Assembly (NCBI GenBank): GCA_030248215.1 | Contig: JASANG010000031.1 | Location: 1-64,000, forward strand | Source of the DNA: Enoplolaimus lenunculus | Taxonomy: Eukaryota > Nematoda > Enoplea > Enoplida > Thoracostomopsidae | DNA: 64,000 nucleotides | Direction of reading: 5' to 3' | In this document: positions 48,801 through 59,517 of the stretch, piece by piece | Layout of the letters: each line of letters begins with the position of its first letter | Position numbering within the stretch: position 1 is the first letter of the stretch | Program-made: the position numbers and the translations under genes | Notes under the pieces: model-generated | The model's input: only the letters and a program-made list of their open reading frames with translations | Told to the model about the DNA's origin: nothing | Databases searched by the model: none

Positions 48801-49236
48801 GGATTGCGTGACGACGTCTGCAAAATTGGTTTCGACCACGACTAGCGACAATTTTCAACCGAGACCAACCGAAATCAACAATTCAGCTCACACTGAGCAA
48901 ACTCGAGGTTATATGGATTCCGATAAATGTGGGAATAATATTGAGATAGCGGAAAAGAGTTGGAACGATGGGCGATATGCAAAAGCAACGTCAGAACGGT
49001 CTATGCCTGAAGCATCAACAAACTCTGATATCATCACAGCTGTGTGCGACGAAATATCGCGACAGTATCAGTCGCGAAGCTCAACCTCACAAGAATCATC
49101 GGGTGCTACAAGTACATCGATTCAAAGCGATCAATTAGCTACAAGCAGCGGCGACGGGCGAACTTATGCGCCGCCGCCCCCGTCTCCTAATACGAGTGCA
49201 GTGTCAAAGTCGACATTTTTAGGATGTAATCAGTAA
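24854..49236 (+). CDS. LRP5/6: LRP5/6-type Wnt co-receptor (low-density lipoprotein receptor-related protein)
   Basis: At least 22 exons join with GT..AG introns: 24854-25207, 27003-27241, 28033-28309, 28530-28683, 30424-30567, 31635-31844, 32844-33166, 33603-33774, 35537-35677, 35911-36080, 36408-36620, 37037-37635, 38565-38758, 39085-39444, 39828-39989, 40502-40899, 41228-41484, 41607-41702, 42721-42970, 43678-44333, 45067-45378, 46282-49236. The product is about 2,880 residues against about 1,610 in human LRP6. The order is signal peptide, four beta-propeller plus EGF units, three LDLR-A modules, one membrane span and a long tail. That order is diagnostic of LRP5/6; LRP4 has its LDLR-A modules first. 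The family binds Wnt with Frizzled and recruits Axin through phosphorylated PPPSPxS motifs. All joints fit in phase except 41484/41607. A direct splice 39444 to 39828 is in phase but would skip part of a propeller blade. Confidence 0.85.
25208..27002. other. LRP intron 1, repeat-filled
   Basis: Holds the GC-rich element at 25770-26572 and, before it, a CCGG-type fragment (25,660-25,765: aggaacaggaactg, attccggccgg). A short A/T palindromic stretch (atatataaaatatatat) lies near 26,158. Frames on both strands here are shadows of the G and C runs. Confidence 0.6.
25770..26572. mobile_element. TIR element with G-run and C-run core
   Basis: The ends are inverted copies: atatactggcttctccacag on the left and ctgtggagaagccagatata on the right, each flanked by TATA-rich DNA and tgcagtgtat. 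The interior has blocks such as CCCCCCCCCGGCGAAAATTT, a hairpin CCCCCAGCAAA/TTTGCTGGGGG near 25,930, and further CCCCAGGA/TCCTGGGG pairs at 26,400-26,510. Between the two GC-rich arms lies about 400 bp of ordinary AT-rich sequence. No transposase frame. Confidence 0.65.
28799..29198. mobile_element. CCGG-rich TIR element, full copy
   Basis: Ends CCAGGGTGCAACCGGAATTC and ATTCCGGTTGCACCCTGG are inverted. Runs of ttccggttccgg flank a 190-bp middle block. It is the best-preserved copy of the family and sits in the LRP intron before the EGF 1 exon. Confidence 0.85.
30710..31195. mobile_element. CCGG-rich TIR element, degenerate copy
   Basis: Left end ccagggtgtcgccaaaatt, right end gttccggttgcacccta. 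Same family as 28799-29198, more diverged, and followed at 31,195-31,355 by a fragment of the TATTCTCAAATG family. Confidence 0.65.
31925..32229. mobile_element. CCGG-family element, diverged
   Basis: Left end gcagaatgcgaccggaaatc and right end ccggtcgcaccctgg; contains a 'atatccgtatcctgttccgg' stretch. It lies 80 bp after the exon 31635-31844 donor. Confidence 0.5.
32669..32818. mobile_element. foldback element, GGCGCTATA family
   Basis: Left end ggtggcgctatat and right end agtatagcgccatt are inverted. The interior is CpG-rich (gccgtccgtcgc, acgtcgccacgcg) in an AT-rich intron. Ends just before exon 32844-33166. Confidence 0.65.
34085..34755. repeat. CCCGGACCCGG-rich repeat region
   Basis: Two arms rich in 'acccggaa' and 'cccggacc' at 34,085-34,175 and 34,560-34,750 are in inverse orientation, with ordinary sequence between. 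Probably an old relative of the CCGG family. It lies in an LRP intron without exon evidence. Confidence 0.5.
36408..39989 (+). other. LRP segment: propeller 3 (with insertion) and EGF 3
   Basis: Exons from 36408 carry KIYWTEW and, at the next exon start, [11 protein letters not shown] followed by [20 protein letters not shown]. After [10 protein letters not shown] the exon 37037-37635 runs on for about 110 residues of basic, Ser/Arg-rich sequence (for example [19 protein letters not shown]) before rejoining at VIAVDPENG. This insertion has no LRP6 counterpart. Exon 39828-39989 is EGF 3 ([11 protein letters not shown] ... [10 protein letters not shown]). The last blade is not fully found; see findings. 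Confidence 0.7.
40502..45220 (+). other. LRP segment: propeller 4 and EGF 4
   Basis: Exons 40502-40899, 41228-41484, 41607-41702, 42721-42970, 43678-44333 and the start of 45067-45378. Degenerate blade motifs: [17 protein letters not shown] (LRP6 has YIYWTCEATNVINVTRL), [37 protein letters not shown]. An Arg/Ser-rich insertion follows 43678. EGF 4 is split over two exons, with [13 protein letters not shown] before the intron and CACPAGMVV ... GRGC after it. Motifs here are the least conserved of the four propellers. Confidence 0.65.
41991..42715. mobile_element. GGCGCTATA-family element with ACCTGAAAAA repeats
   Basis: Left end catggttgcgctatgcttgt and right end aaggtatagcgccacag are inverted. 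Inside, short phrases of the type 'aaaaaacctgaaaaa' or 'aaaacctgattttt' repeat many times (42,055-42,170 and inverted in sense near 42,540-42,600). It ends a few bases before the acceptor of exon 42721-42970, so that acceptor may partly derive from the insert. Confidence 0.5.
45212..46730 (+). other. LRP segment: three LDLR-A modules and membrane span
   Basis: LDLR-A 1 is in exon 45067-45378 ([16 protein letters not shown] ... [10 protein letters not shown]). LDLR-A 2 is split by the last intron (YFRCFE / [13 protein letters not shown] ... [10 protein letters not shown]). LDLR-A 3 is in exon 46282-49236 (LFQCTYQ ... [16 protein letters not shown]). Each keeps the acidic CDxxxDCxDxSDE calcium cage. 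A 25-residue hydrophobic helix ([20 protein letters not shown]) at about 46,648-46,727 is followed by the stop-transfer run RRRRRRG. Confidence 0.88.
45852..46125. mobile_element. CCGG-rich TIR element, degenerate copy
   Basis: Left end aagcaaccggaattacagtt, right end gcaattccggttgcgctt. The middle has the same block as the 19257 copy (attatccacaaaagcgaaat). Lies in the last LRP intron, followed by a few TTAGGC hexamers (46,185-46,225). Confidence 0.6.
46731..49236 (+). other. LRP segment: very long cytoplasmic tail
   Basis: About 835 residues in a single exon, against about 215 in human LRP6. It is Ser, Arg and Gly rich and mostly without predicted fold. Proline motifs: [28 protein letters not shown] and, at 49,171-49,197, PPPPSPNTS, which fits the PPPSPxS Axin-recruiting pattern. 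Two Cys/His clusters are seen: [10 protein letters not shown] ... GCNCHRQEQ (about 46,918-47,016) and [18 protein letters not shown] (about 48,226-48,280). Stop TAA at 49,234-49,236. Confidence 0.8.
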
Positions 49237-51861
49237 TTTTTAAACGATTGCTCGAGTGTTTTATTATCAGGACGGTGCTTAAATACATTGACAACACATT
49301 GGCAAGTCACTCACTGTGGCTCATGAAATAGACGGGGTGGTTACATTGTATTGAAGCAGTACGAGGACACTGGAACGTTATCCTTGCTACGTTTCATTGG
49401 ACTTTGATTCGTAAATTTGGCATCGTTTGACGTCTGTCAATTTCGTGTCATTTTACAAAACATCGGCTGCCAAAGGTGAAATTATTGCTGTCATATTGAT
49501 AAAACGGGCTGCTAGCTTCAGCTTTGTGAGTATAGTTTACTTAAATCAAAGCAGTGTTGACAAATAAATGTAACTTTGTTGATTGTAAGAAATAGTTTTG
49601 ACTGCAAACATTGTCGTGGTTGGGCGAATTTTTGAGAATTTTGAAGAAAATATTATTGAACGTTTTTAATTTTGGATTCGAAATGAAATTTGATTTTTTT
49701 ACAAAGTTAAATATTTGCATAGATGCACTGTAAAAAAATTTATATTTGGAATCACCAAGATGAAGGTTAGTTTTTCTGGTTGTACGTCACGATTGGAGCC
49801 ATTAATTGCGCTAGGACGTAGACGGATGTATCGTCAAAGGGAAACCATAAGCGCTTAACCTTCCCAAAGAATAAGCATTACAGCAAGTTTTATAGCCGGC
49901 AATAAGACGTGAGACTTTTCTGCATTGGTTAGAGTTTGAGTACTATTTCGTGTTCACAATATTAATGACAAAATTATGCGATTTGCATAATTTAGAAAAT
50001 GTTGACTGCCTCATCGCGCCTGCGAGATGTATATTGTGATGGCAGAAAATATACCGTTTCGCAACAGTTGGTTTGTCATCTCATGAATTTTATGCTGTTT
50101 TGTTTGTGTCTTTGTTTTTTATTGTTCTCTATTTTATGTTGAATTGTAGCATAACCAGTTTGTTGGCATATCGATCGCCATGGGCATTCATCACAAGCGG
50201 AACCAAATGGGTGACGGGTGAATATTTTCCCACATTCGGAGCAACGACTCGTACTAACGTTTTTTTGAAACTTAAACCGTAAGCCTGCATATAAGCCTAA
50301 TCCTGAACCTAAGCCTATGGGTCTCTAAAAATCTACTGGTTTCTCTATCTCTCATTGAACACGGGCTGTCCTGGTAACTGTTGTATATTGCAATTTGGGC
50401 AATTGTTGTTTTGGCAATTGTTGTTTTGGCAATTGTTGCGTTTAGTCAATCGTTAGCTTGCGTAATCGCCGCAGTCCGTGGTAATTTTGTTGATTTTTGC
50501 TAATATTTCGTTTTCTTGCCATTTACGATGCCTTACAATTAATTTATGGCCATATTGTTTTTTTTTGTTGTTGTACTACTTATCGTGTGTGCCTGTTTTA
50601 TTGTTGCGAATTATACTTTTTGTTTATTGTTTACTAATAATTCACGTATATTCATTCATTTTTGTTTATTTTATGGTTGCTAAGCGTTTGTTGTTTACGC
50701 GAGTCACTTTCCTGTCAGTTCTACAGTGCTCCAATATCAGGCAGTCTGGTATTAAATTTGGCTTCGCACCAGAAGTAGTGTTGTTGTACGCTTTAATCTC
50801 ATCGAGCATGCGTTCAATTAGATATGGCTGACTTGGGCCATGTAAACTATAAGTGCATGTCTCGTAAGCCCAGGTCTAAACCAAGGCTTAAACTTCAATT
50901 TAAGCCTAGGCTTAAGCTTCCCACCGCTGTTTTGAGTAGTGTTGTGTGGGCGGGCCGGCCGGCAAGGAATTGCTGATTACAGAAAATACTAAAAAATTGT
51001 GACATCATTGATTTAATATTTTTATCATAAATTTCAATTCTAAAACTTTTTAGCTTAAATATGAAATGTTGCCTACTGCTATCAGTATGGTCAACGTTAA
51101 GATTGAATTTTACTAGTTGAAACTACTTTCGTTGCAATTGTATTCCAGACAGCTCGCGTGGTGAGATAAAGTGCTTCAGATGATCTTAGTTCAATTACCT
51201 TTTATAGAAATGTAGTGAAATCTTTCGCTGAAGTAGGTATAAATATTTTTGGCTATAGTAAAGGGAATAATAATGTAATGTCGCTCACACGTTACCATAA
51301 GTGCACTCCGCCCAAAAAATGTTCCTTCTCCGAAGAAAATGAATAGCTTGTCCGCTTTATGTTTTATCGAAACTTTATTTTCCAATAGTATCCTAGTTAG
51401 TCGCGAACATCATAGTATTTCGCGGAAACTCTATCCGGACAAGACTGTTTTGCAGTAACACTGTCTAGGACATTGAACTCCTCAGCGTAATATGAACCAG
51501 TATTTTGATCATTAACGTTTTGTCGCAATTGCATGAGGGGAGAGTGATGGGCAGTATTTTGCATAGATGTTGTGGTATATAAATAATTTCGAAACAATGC
51601 GGTGAACTGTTTTCTGTTAAAACTGATGGAATACTGCTGAACTAGTTGTTATTTAACGTATATATTTTTATAAAGAGATCGGTTCTTGTTGAATTACAGA
51701 ACCTAAAATGATTGATGTATCTTCTAGAAACGTAACGATATATGGCATAAAAATGCTTGATGAGTTTTAAAATTTGTATATTGGCCGGCCGGTCAGTCAA
51801 AGGTCCCGTTGGCCGTCAGCCGGCCGTCCAGTATAAAAAGTGGTGTCTGCACAAAACTACA
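49237..51861. other. LRP 3' region and gap
   Basis: No coding gene is supported. The LRP 3' UTR probably runs to the AATAAA at 49563. Beyond it are small TTAGGC traces (50,275-50,325 and 50,868-50,925) and AT-rich DNA. Frames such as 50073-50282 and 50478-50831 are hydrophobic AT-rich chance frames. Confidence 0.5.
49563..49568 (+). terminator. polyadenylation signal AATAAA
   Basis: First canonical AATAAA after the LRP stop, about 330 bp downstream, in a T-rich setting. Plausible end of the LRP transcript. Confidence 0.45.
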
Positions 51862-52619
51862 CACAAAATAATCGTCTTGAAATTTCAAGATTCCCCCTTT
51901 CTTAAATTTTCAAGATATAAATGTCTTGTATTTCAGACATTAATAGGCTTAAGCAGCTCAGAAATTCGTTTCTTAAATGGTTAAAACATAAATGTCTTAT
52001 ATTCAAGAAATTGCTATTGCCAATTTATAAGACACAAGTTTCTGTCTTTCAAGGAATGTATTTTCTGATTTTTATGTATGTAAAAAAGTTGTTCCGTTTA
52101 TATTGTGAAGGGAGTATATAAGTAATCGAATTTCAAAGATATTTTGGGTTGAGTTCAGGCTCCCCCAACTTAAGTTTACGTCTTGGACATATCGGTCCAT
52201 GTAAAGATCAGGGCGGAACGTTTTTCTGTGGGAGTAGATTAGGGTTACACTTAGGCTTAGGAATATGCTCATTCTTACGCTAAGGGTTAGGCTTAGGAAT
52301 ATGCTTATATATAATACTGTTCCGCCCCTGTTCTTTACATTGGCCGACGTATCTTAGGTTGTAAAATTATGGTATTGTGTTGTGCTTTAGCCCCCAATTT
52401 TGGAGTTTGTTTCCATTGCAAATCTCTGTGTTTTATTTCAGACTTATTTGTCTTATATTTCAGAAATATTTTTCTTAATCGTTCAAAAACAAAGTCTTAA
52501 ATTTAAGACATTTTAGTGTCAAAACTTATAGACCCACATTTCTGAAAAATTTAAATAATATCAGTCTTAAATTTGAGACATTATTTCTTGAATACAAGAC
52601 AATTTATTTTGTGTGTAGT
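51862..52619. mobile_element. TIR element, ACTACACACAAAATAA family, with nested insert
   Basis: Left end aactacacacaaaataatcg and right end cttgaatacaagacaattta ... tgtgtagt are inverted. The interior repeats cttgaaatttcaaga / ttaagacatt / cttatatttcag motifs. A TTAGGC-cored element sits inside at 52196-52345, so this one is older than that insertion. A stray end of the same family is at 15,458-15,490. Confidence 0.65.
52196..52345 (+). mobile_element. TTAGGC-cored TIR element, nested
   Basis: Left end catgtaaagatcagggcgga, core ggcttaggaatatgctc, right end gttccgcccctgttctttac then attggcc. Inserted within the element at 51862-52619. Confidence 0.8.
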
Positions 52620-54364
52620 CTTGAGCAGCCGGTATGCGTATGAAGTGTAAGAACTGGAATGATACAAAAACATCGGGGTCTTTCGTGTGTATGTATACCG
52701 CAATCTGCCGTCACTACGGTGAGAATAATTGAAAACTGCACTTTATTTACGTGGGAAAATATTGACATCTGTGCTTCATTGAAATCACAATAGTTTATGA
52801 AATAAAAGTATGTTGGTGTATTTTTTAATTTAATTTGAGCAATTGAATACGTTTCGAAATTTCAAGCAAGCTAAGCAGCTTATTTGGTCAGTTGCATAAA
52901 CCAGGTTTGCGTACTATGGCGGCATATTATGATACTAAACAGACGTACAAAGAGACAGTTTAACAATAAGCGGACCGATCTCAACTTGTTTTTAGTATAA
53001 TTTTATCGGGAAATAATAAATTTTTTGGGAAAATAAAGATTTCGGCGGGAAATTCAAATTTTGGAGGTAATACAAATTGTGGCGGAAAATGCTTCAAATC
53101 TTGGCAAGAAAATTTAAATTTGGCGGTTTGCCATATGCGGCTTACATACCTAATAGAATGTTATACGATATACTTAAACTGCATAGTAGAATATCCTAAA
53201 AGGTAATGGAACCCAGATTATCTGAAGCGCTTTATATCTCCAAAAGTGCTAGATGGCAGCCCAGATGTCAACTCGACCCGTTTGGGCTTAGAAATTCCGG
53301 CTTACCTTTACCAAAAAATTTTGCCTGCGGCTTTATTTACATTTACACTTATGTTTCTGTCATTTTGAGGCAGTGACTCCAGACCCATGCTGAAACTGTA
53401 GGCACAACTCGTCGCCATTGCAAACAAACAAAACTTAAACCTAAACTAACTTCATTTATGTTGAACCTAGCTATAATATTTTTACTTTTAAAAATCCTCA
53501 TTGACGGTAAGATAAAATTTTAGAGGATATATCAGATTACATTAGTACTCCCTTTTACAGCAAAATATCTATATATACTCCAGTGAAAGATTTCACTATA
53601 TTTTTCTAAAAAGCAATTGAATCCAGGTCATCTGAAACGCTTTAATATCACACCACGAGCTGTCTACAATACAGATTTCAGCTAAAAGTTTTAGAATCGA
53701 AATCTAAATACTATTAAATATTAAATTAATGATGTCACGCAAAGCTATACATTGGCGCAAAATCAGGATGTAAACGGAAAACGGATAGTAAAAATAACTG
53801 AAAACATGTATTCGAGTATTAAAGTTTCAAAGATGTCATCTTTTTCTGCCAAACACAATTGGGACGTGAAAATACTGACCGGGCTTTCATAAAATTTAAA
53901 AATGACGGATGCTCCGAAATTTGTTAAATTTCGATGAATCTCGTAATTTTATTTTTATTTCGAACAACTGCAGCATATCTGTAATGAAAAATTGCGAGAC
54001 ATATACACGTGATTTGTAGCTAATTTTGAGCTGAAAGTAACAAAATTTCTGGTATTCTGCTTTGATGTATAACTTGATATATGAATATGTTCTGTAGAAA
54101 AATACAAAATATAAACTTTTATTTATATACATAAATATTAATGCGCAACAGTACGTATAATAGTAACCAATTCAGAAACTTAGATTCCAACAAAAGTAAA
54201 TTTTAGGTTAACTGAAAGCTAACCAGTTCAACATCAAAAATACAATAAAATTTTAACCAGGATATAATCAAAAAAGTATGAATTTTAATCTAAAACTATT
54301 AAATGCACCATAAAACCAAGAAATACGATTGTTCAGTCACAAATATGGTATAAACACAGGCTTA
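52620..54364. other. gap, AT-rich, no gene seen
   Basis: Roughly 1.7 kb of AT-rich DNA without a frame above 80 codons or a recognisable repeat. A short block near 53,190-53,250 (ggtaatggaacccagattat ... gaagcgctttatatc) recurs loosely at 53,610-53,660 (caattgaatccaggtcatct ... gaaacgctttaatatc). Confidence 0.5.
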
Positions 54365-54589
54365 ACCCCTTCTCACATTGAGTTGCCTATAGGCAACTAA
54401 GCGTGCAACACGTATACATAGTACTAAATCACCACAAGACGTGAGAGCCCCCTCGGGCTCGAGGGTCAAGCTCCTATAGCTGAGTGGTGATGGTATACGC
54501 CTCCCACTCCAGTCACTGGAGTTCGAATCCTAGCATAAAAGTAGGTCTCAGGGGAAATAGAAAATATTCATGTGAGAAAGGGTTAATGT
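54365..54589. mobile_element. TIR element carrying a tRNA-like sequence
   Basis: Left end taaccccttctcacattgag and right end atgtgagaaagggttaat are inverted. Inside, 54471-54545 reads like a tRNA gene: box A-like TAGCTGAGTGGTGATGG and box B GTTCGAATCC, with cactccagtcactggagt able to pair. The outer tRNA stem does not close well, so this is a pseudo-tRNA in the element rather than a working gene. Confidence 0.5.
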
Positions 54590-54901
54590 TTGTTCGTTTG
54601 GCCTCTTATATTGAAAATTTACAAAAAATACAAATAATACCTAAGATGAATATTTTTTTTAATTCAGATGCTAGAAACAAGCGAACATAAGCATCAAATT
54701 TGACATTTGAGGCAAGTTTGCCTTTGCAATTAGCGGAATTCATCCAAACGACTCGTGTTTAACTTCAGCTAGACTCCCGTTGTCTTACGCCGTTGTTATA
54801 GAGAAGACTTAGCGTTTTTACACTAAATTTTTCTTTAATTTTACATTTCTATCATTTTATTTTGTGGTTAACAATAAATACAACATGCATAAAGAACGAA
54901 T

Positions 54902-55085
54902 GCCAATGTAAAGATCAGGTGCGGAACGTTTTTCTGTGCCACTGCAATAGACTAAGCTTTAGATTTAGAGTAATTTTTTTCGGTTAGGCTTTGGCTTAGC
55001 AATATGCTCATTTTTACGGTTAGGCTTAGGCTTAACCATAGGAATACGCTTATAATACTGTTCCGATCCTGTTCTTTACATTGGC
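54902..55085 (+). mobile_element. TTAGGC-cored TIR element
   Basis: Left end gccaatgtaaagatcaggtg, core with ggttaggcttaggcttaacc, right end ctgttccgatcctgttcttt then acattggc. Near-complete copy. Confidence 0.8.
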
Positions 55086-55230
55086 TAGAACGATAAACAA
55101 TAAATCATTGATTTAATGTGAACAAGTGATTAGAACAGAAGCGAAACATTATATTTTGGCCGTTTCGCCAGTGAAACTGTGATACTGAAGAAAAAACAAA
55201 ACAGGTTATAACCTCAAACTCAAGTGCATG

Positions 55231-55439
55231 CACTGCAAAAAATGGTGAGTCAAATTGACTCCCTCCGAAATAGGCTCTACGGGACTACACAAACTGAGTC
55301 AAATTCGACTCCGCCAGAGTCAAACGTGAGACTAAGAGAGTCGAATTTGACTCTGGTGGAGTCTGATTTGACTCATTTTATGTAGTCCCGTACAGCCTAT
55401 TTCGGAGGGAGTCAATTTGACTCACCATTTTTTGCAGTG
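55231..55439. mobile_element. palindromic foldback element, CACTGCAAAAAAT family
   Basis: 209 bp inverted repeat starting cactgcaaaaaatggtgagt and ending actcaccattttttgcagtg. Arms contain gactccctccgaaataggct and the near-exact inverse. It matches the copy at 17718-17894, with a longer centre. Confidence 0.85.
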
Positions 55440-55794
55440 TGGGCGTACACCTGGAGAGGAACAGACAGGATAGATGCCGACCTGAATTTTTAGACAGGCA
55501 AAAAATAAGCAGTTTTAATAACCTTGCGTGGACGGCCAGAGACGTCGGAAAGTATTGTTTTGCGGTCCCGAAATGATATCATCGCTACGCCACTGTATGC
55601 CAGGGCCCGCCAATGGTGTGCTCCAAAACTTCCAAAACCAACTGTCATCATTGGACTTATAATCAACATCCGACAATTATTAATCGCGTAACAAGTGCAT
55701 ACAATTTACAGAAATGAATATGACACTTCCAAATATCATATCATAAAATAGCCAAAATCAGTTTTACCATATATGGTTGTAAGCTTCGCCGTTT

Positions 55795-55975
55795 ATGCTA
55801 GCCTAAGCCTAAGCCTAAGCCTATGGATAAGCCTAAGCCTAAGCGTATGGATGAGCTTATTCCTAAGCCTAAGCCTAAGCAAAAAATTAGTCTAAAGCTT
55901 AAACTGACTGTATTAGGTATACAGCACCTCCGGCAAACGATCCGGCCCTGTTCTATACATGGGCCCAAAGACCTA
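55795..55975 (-). mobile_element. TTAGGC-cored TIR element, minus orientation
   Basis: The core reads gcctaagcctaagcctaag on the plus strand (TTAGGC on minus), followed by agtctaaagcttaaac and the end gatccggccctgttctatac then atgggccc. The left end is eroded. Confidence 0.7.
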
Positions 55976-56441
55976 TAGCCACTTCAAGGCGTTGAAGAAA
56001 ATCGAAACAATTTAGTCAAGATCATATCCAACCTGTTTAGCGAAATTGAGTGCATTTTTAGATATGACTTAAGTCAAATTCCGAAACCCGCCTTGATAAT
56101 TAACTTTTCCTCAAGTCATCACATCAAATGTTGGTCGTTTATCAACCACATTTTAGATACGCTAATATCCAACAGCGCTTTGGGATTTTCCCCCGCGGGT
56201 AAACATACATCAGAAATACTGGACAGTGTATAGATGACGGCTGTAACAGTGTGTACGCATATTCGTAAACCTAAGCCTGTATCTTGGCCAAAGCCTAAAC
56301 ATCATTTAACAATTAAATAATTAGCTATCAACGGTCGATCCAGTGGTATTAATTACCGCATAATTAAAGAATATTACAAGGTAACCAAGACCGAAATACA
56401 AAATGCTCCTCGCGTTTTAAAAAACGCGTGTAATGCTCGGG

Positions 56442-56632
56442 TACATGTATGGAACAGGGCCGGATCGCTTTCCTTCAGGGCTGTAATAGACACAGCTTAA
56501 GCTGTAGACTTAACTTTTTCACTTAGGCTTATATTTAGGCTTCGGCTAATGAATGGGCTCATCCTTAGGCTTACGCTTAGGCTTAGCAATATGGTTATAC
56601 TACTGTTCCGGTCGTGTTCTATACATTGGCCA
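56442..56632 (+). mobile_element. TTAGGC-cored TIR element
   Basis: Left end acatgtatggaacagggccg, core with cttaggcttacgcttaggct, right end gttccggtcgtgttctatac then attggcc. Confidence 0.8.
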
Positions 56633-56780
56633 ATGCTCGCGCTATAGTTATGGACTCCACTTCGTTTTGAATAAATCCTGGTTGATATCGCTACAAGTGC
56701 ATATAATAGCGTTTTACTTTTGCTATTATTTAGTAAATAGGCTGTCGAAGCTTAACAAAAAGGTTAACAATACTACAGGT

Positions 56781-57008
56781 GGCCTATGTATCGAACAGGG
56801 CCGGATTGTTTTCCGGAGGGGCTATAATAGAGTCAGTTTAAGCTTTAGACTAATTTTCTTGCTTAGGCTTAGGCTTAGGTTTAAGCTTAGACTTAGGCTT
56901 AAGCTTAGGAATAGGCTCATCCATACGCCTAGGCTTAGGCTTAGGCTTAGGCTTAGGTTTAGGAATACGCTTATACTAATGTTCCAGTCCTGTTCTATAC
57001 ACGGGCCC
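56781..57008 (+). mobile_element. TTAGGC-cored TIR element, longest core
   Basis: Left end ggcctatgtatcgaacaggg, then tagagtcagtttaagctttagactaa in all members, two TTAGGC blocks (about 4 and 5 near-perfect hexamers) separated by gaataggctcatcc, then right end ctgttctatacacgggccc. Best example of the family. The 161-codon frame across it is a shadow of the repeats. Confidence 0.85.
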
Positions 57009-57282
57009 TACAGGTTCGCATGGGTAAAGGGTATATGAACCAAAAAATGCGAAGCTGATATGCAGAAAACACCGATTAAATGGTTACATGCATATCAGAC
57101 AGTTGTCTTGTCTCCAAGAGTTGTCGTAATCGTCGGAGATGCAGCTATGAATCTTCATTTTAAATATGTGGTTGTAAATTACCAAATTACGATTAGCAGT
57201 TAAACACAACCAAACGCTAAGTTTTCACTTAAACGCATATTATATTGAAATGTTCAAAGTGAAACTTATATTTTGAGATGGT

Positions 57283-57455
57283 CATTGTATCGAACACGGC
57301 CGTATAAAACAATGGTATAAGCATATTCATAAGCCTTTACTTGAGCCTAAATCTACGGATAAAAGCTTATACGTAAGCTAAAAGTTATCACAAAACGAAA
57401 GCATACTTTATTGCAGTCGCGCAGAAAAACGATCCGCCGTTAATCTTTTACATGC
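57283..57455 (-). mobile_element. TTAGGC-cored TIR element, eroded
   Basis: Starts gtcattgtatcgaacacggc, has cataagcctttacttgagcc in the core and ends cagaaaaacgatccgccgtt then ttttacatgcgc. Core hexamers are mostly mutated. Confidence 0.55.
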
Positions 57456-57550
57456 GCTGTTTCATAAAAGTGTAATATTATAAAATATCATAAACAGACA
57501 GAATTTTTGAAATTTAATTTATTTTAGAAAATAAAATTTATCTTAAATCT

Positions 57551-57775
57551 GGGCCCATATTCACAAATGCATATAGCACCTATCACAAGTTAGTAATAGG
57601 TTTTCAAACTAACGAACTGATGCAATTTTACAGATGTCAAAATTTGTAGAGTAGCAGAGAAAATCAAACGCAATAAATGTGCTGAATATCAAACGCCACT
57701 ATTCCCTGGTTCGAAAGTTACAATGCCTATCGCCAACTGGTAATAGATGCTACACACATTTGAGAATACGAGCTC
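57551..57775. mobile_element. MITE-like element, TATTCTCAAATG family
   Basis: Left end gcccatattcacaaatgcat, right end acacacatttgagaatacg. The inner aataggttttcaaactaacg matches the 8803 copy closely. Confidence 0.7.
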
Positions 57776-58217
57776 AGATCTTAACGAAAACCAGCGACTG
57801 GTTCAAATATAACGGAACCGGAAATTAGCAAACTTTTGAAACAAAATAATTACGTATACAAAATATGGTTTAAACATTAATAGTGTTTGTTTGTCTGGTA
57901 TTAAATGATCTGATAAACACTTACCTTAATAAAATAAATAAATCGAATATTAGAGCTACTGTGGCTACCGCTGTTCCGAATTTGATATCAACATTGAAAT
58001 TTGTGTTGATGTCGATTCTGAGTGTCTTTTTGACCAGTTCAAATTTCAACTTGAAACTGTCTTTCTGTATCAAAGCGTCATTCAGTGACACTTAACAATA
58101 TTTTAAAACTAAACTTTTTTTCGTTTTGTAATTTGGCCATTTTGCTAGACGATAATAAAAATTTGCGTTTGATAATCGTTTCAAATCCAACTCTAACAAG
58201 GGATATATACACCATTT

Positions 58218-59517
<1,300 letters not shown>

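Noticed and set aside
54471-54545. A working tRNA gene
   Set aside because: Box B is good, but the acceptor stem does not close, and it lies between inverted repeat ends of a small element.
56553-57038. A 161-codon protein rich in Leu and Arg
   Set aside because: Its Leu/Arg repeats are the TTAGGC cores of two neighbouring elements read in frame.
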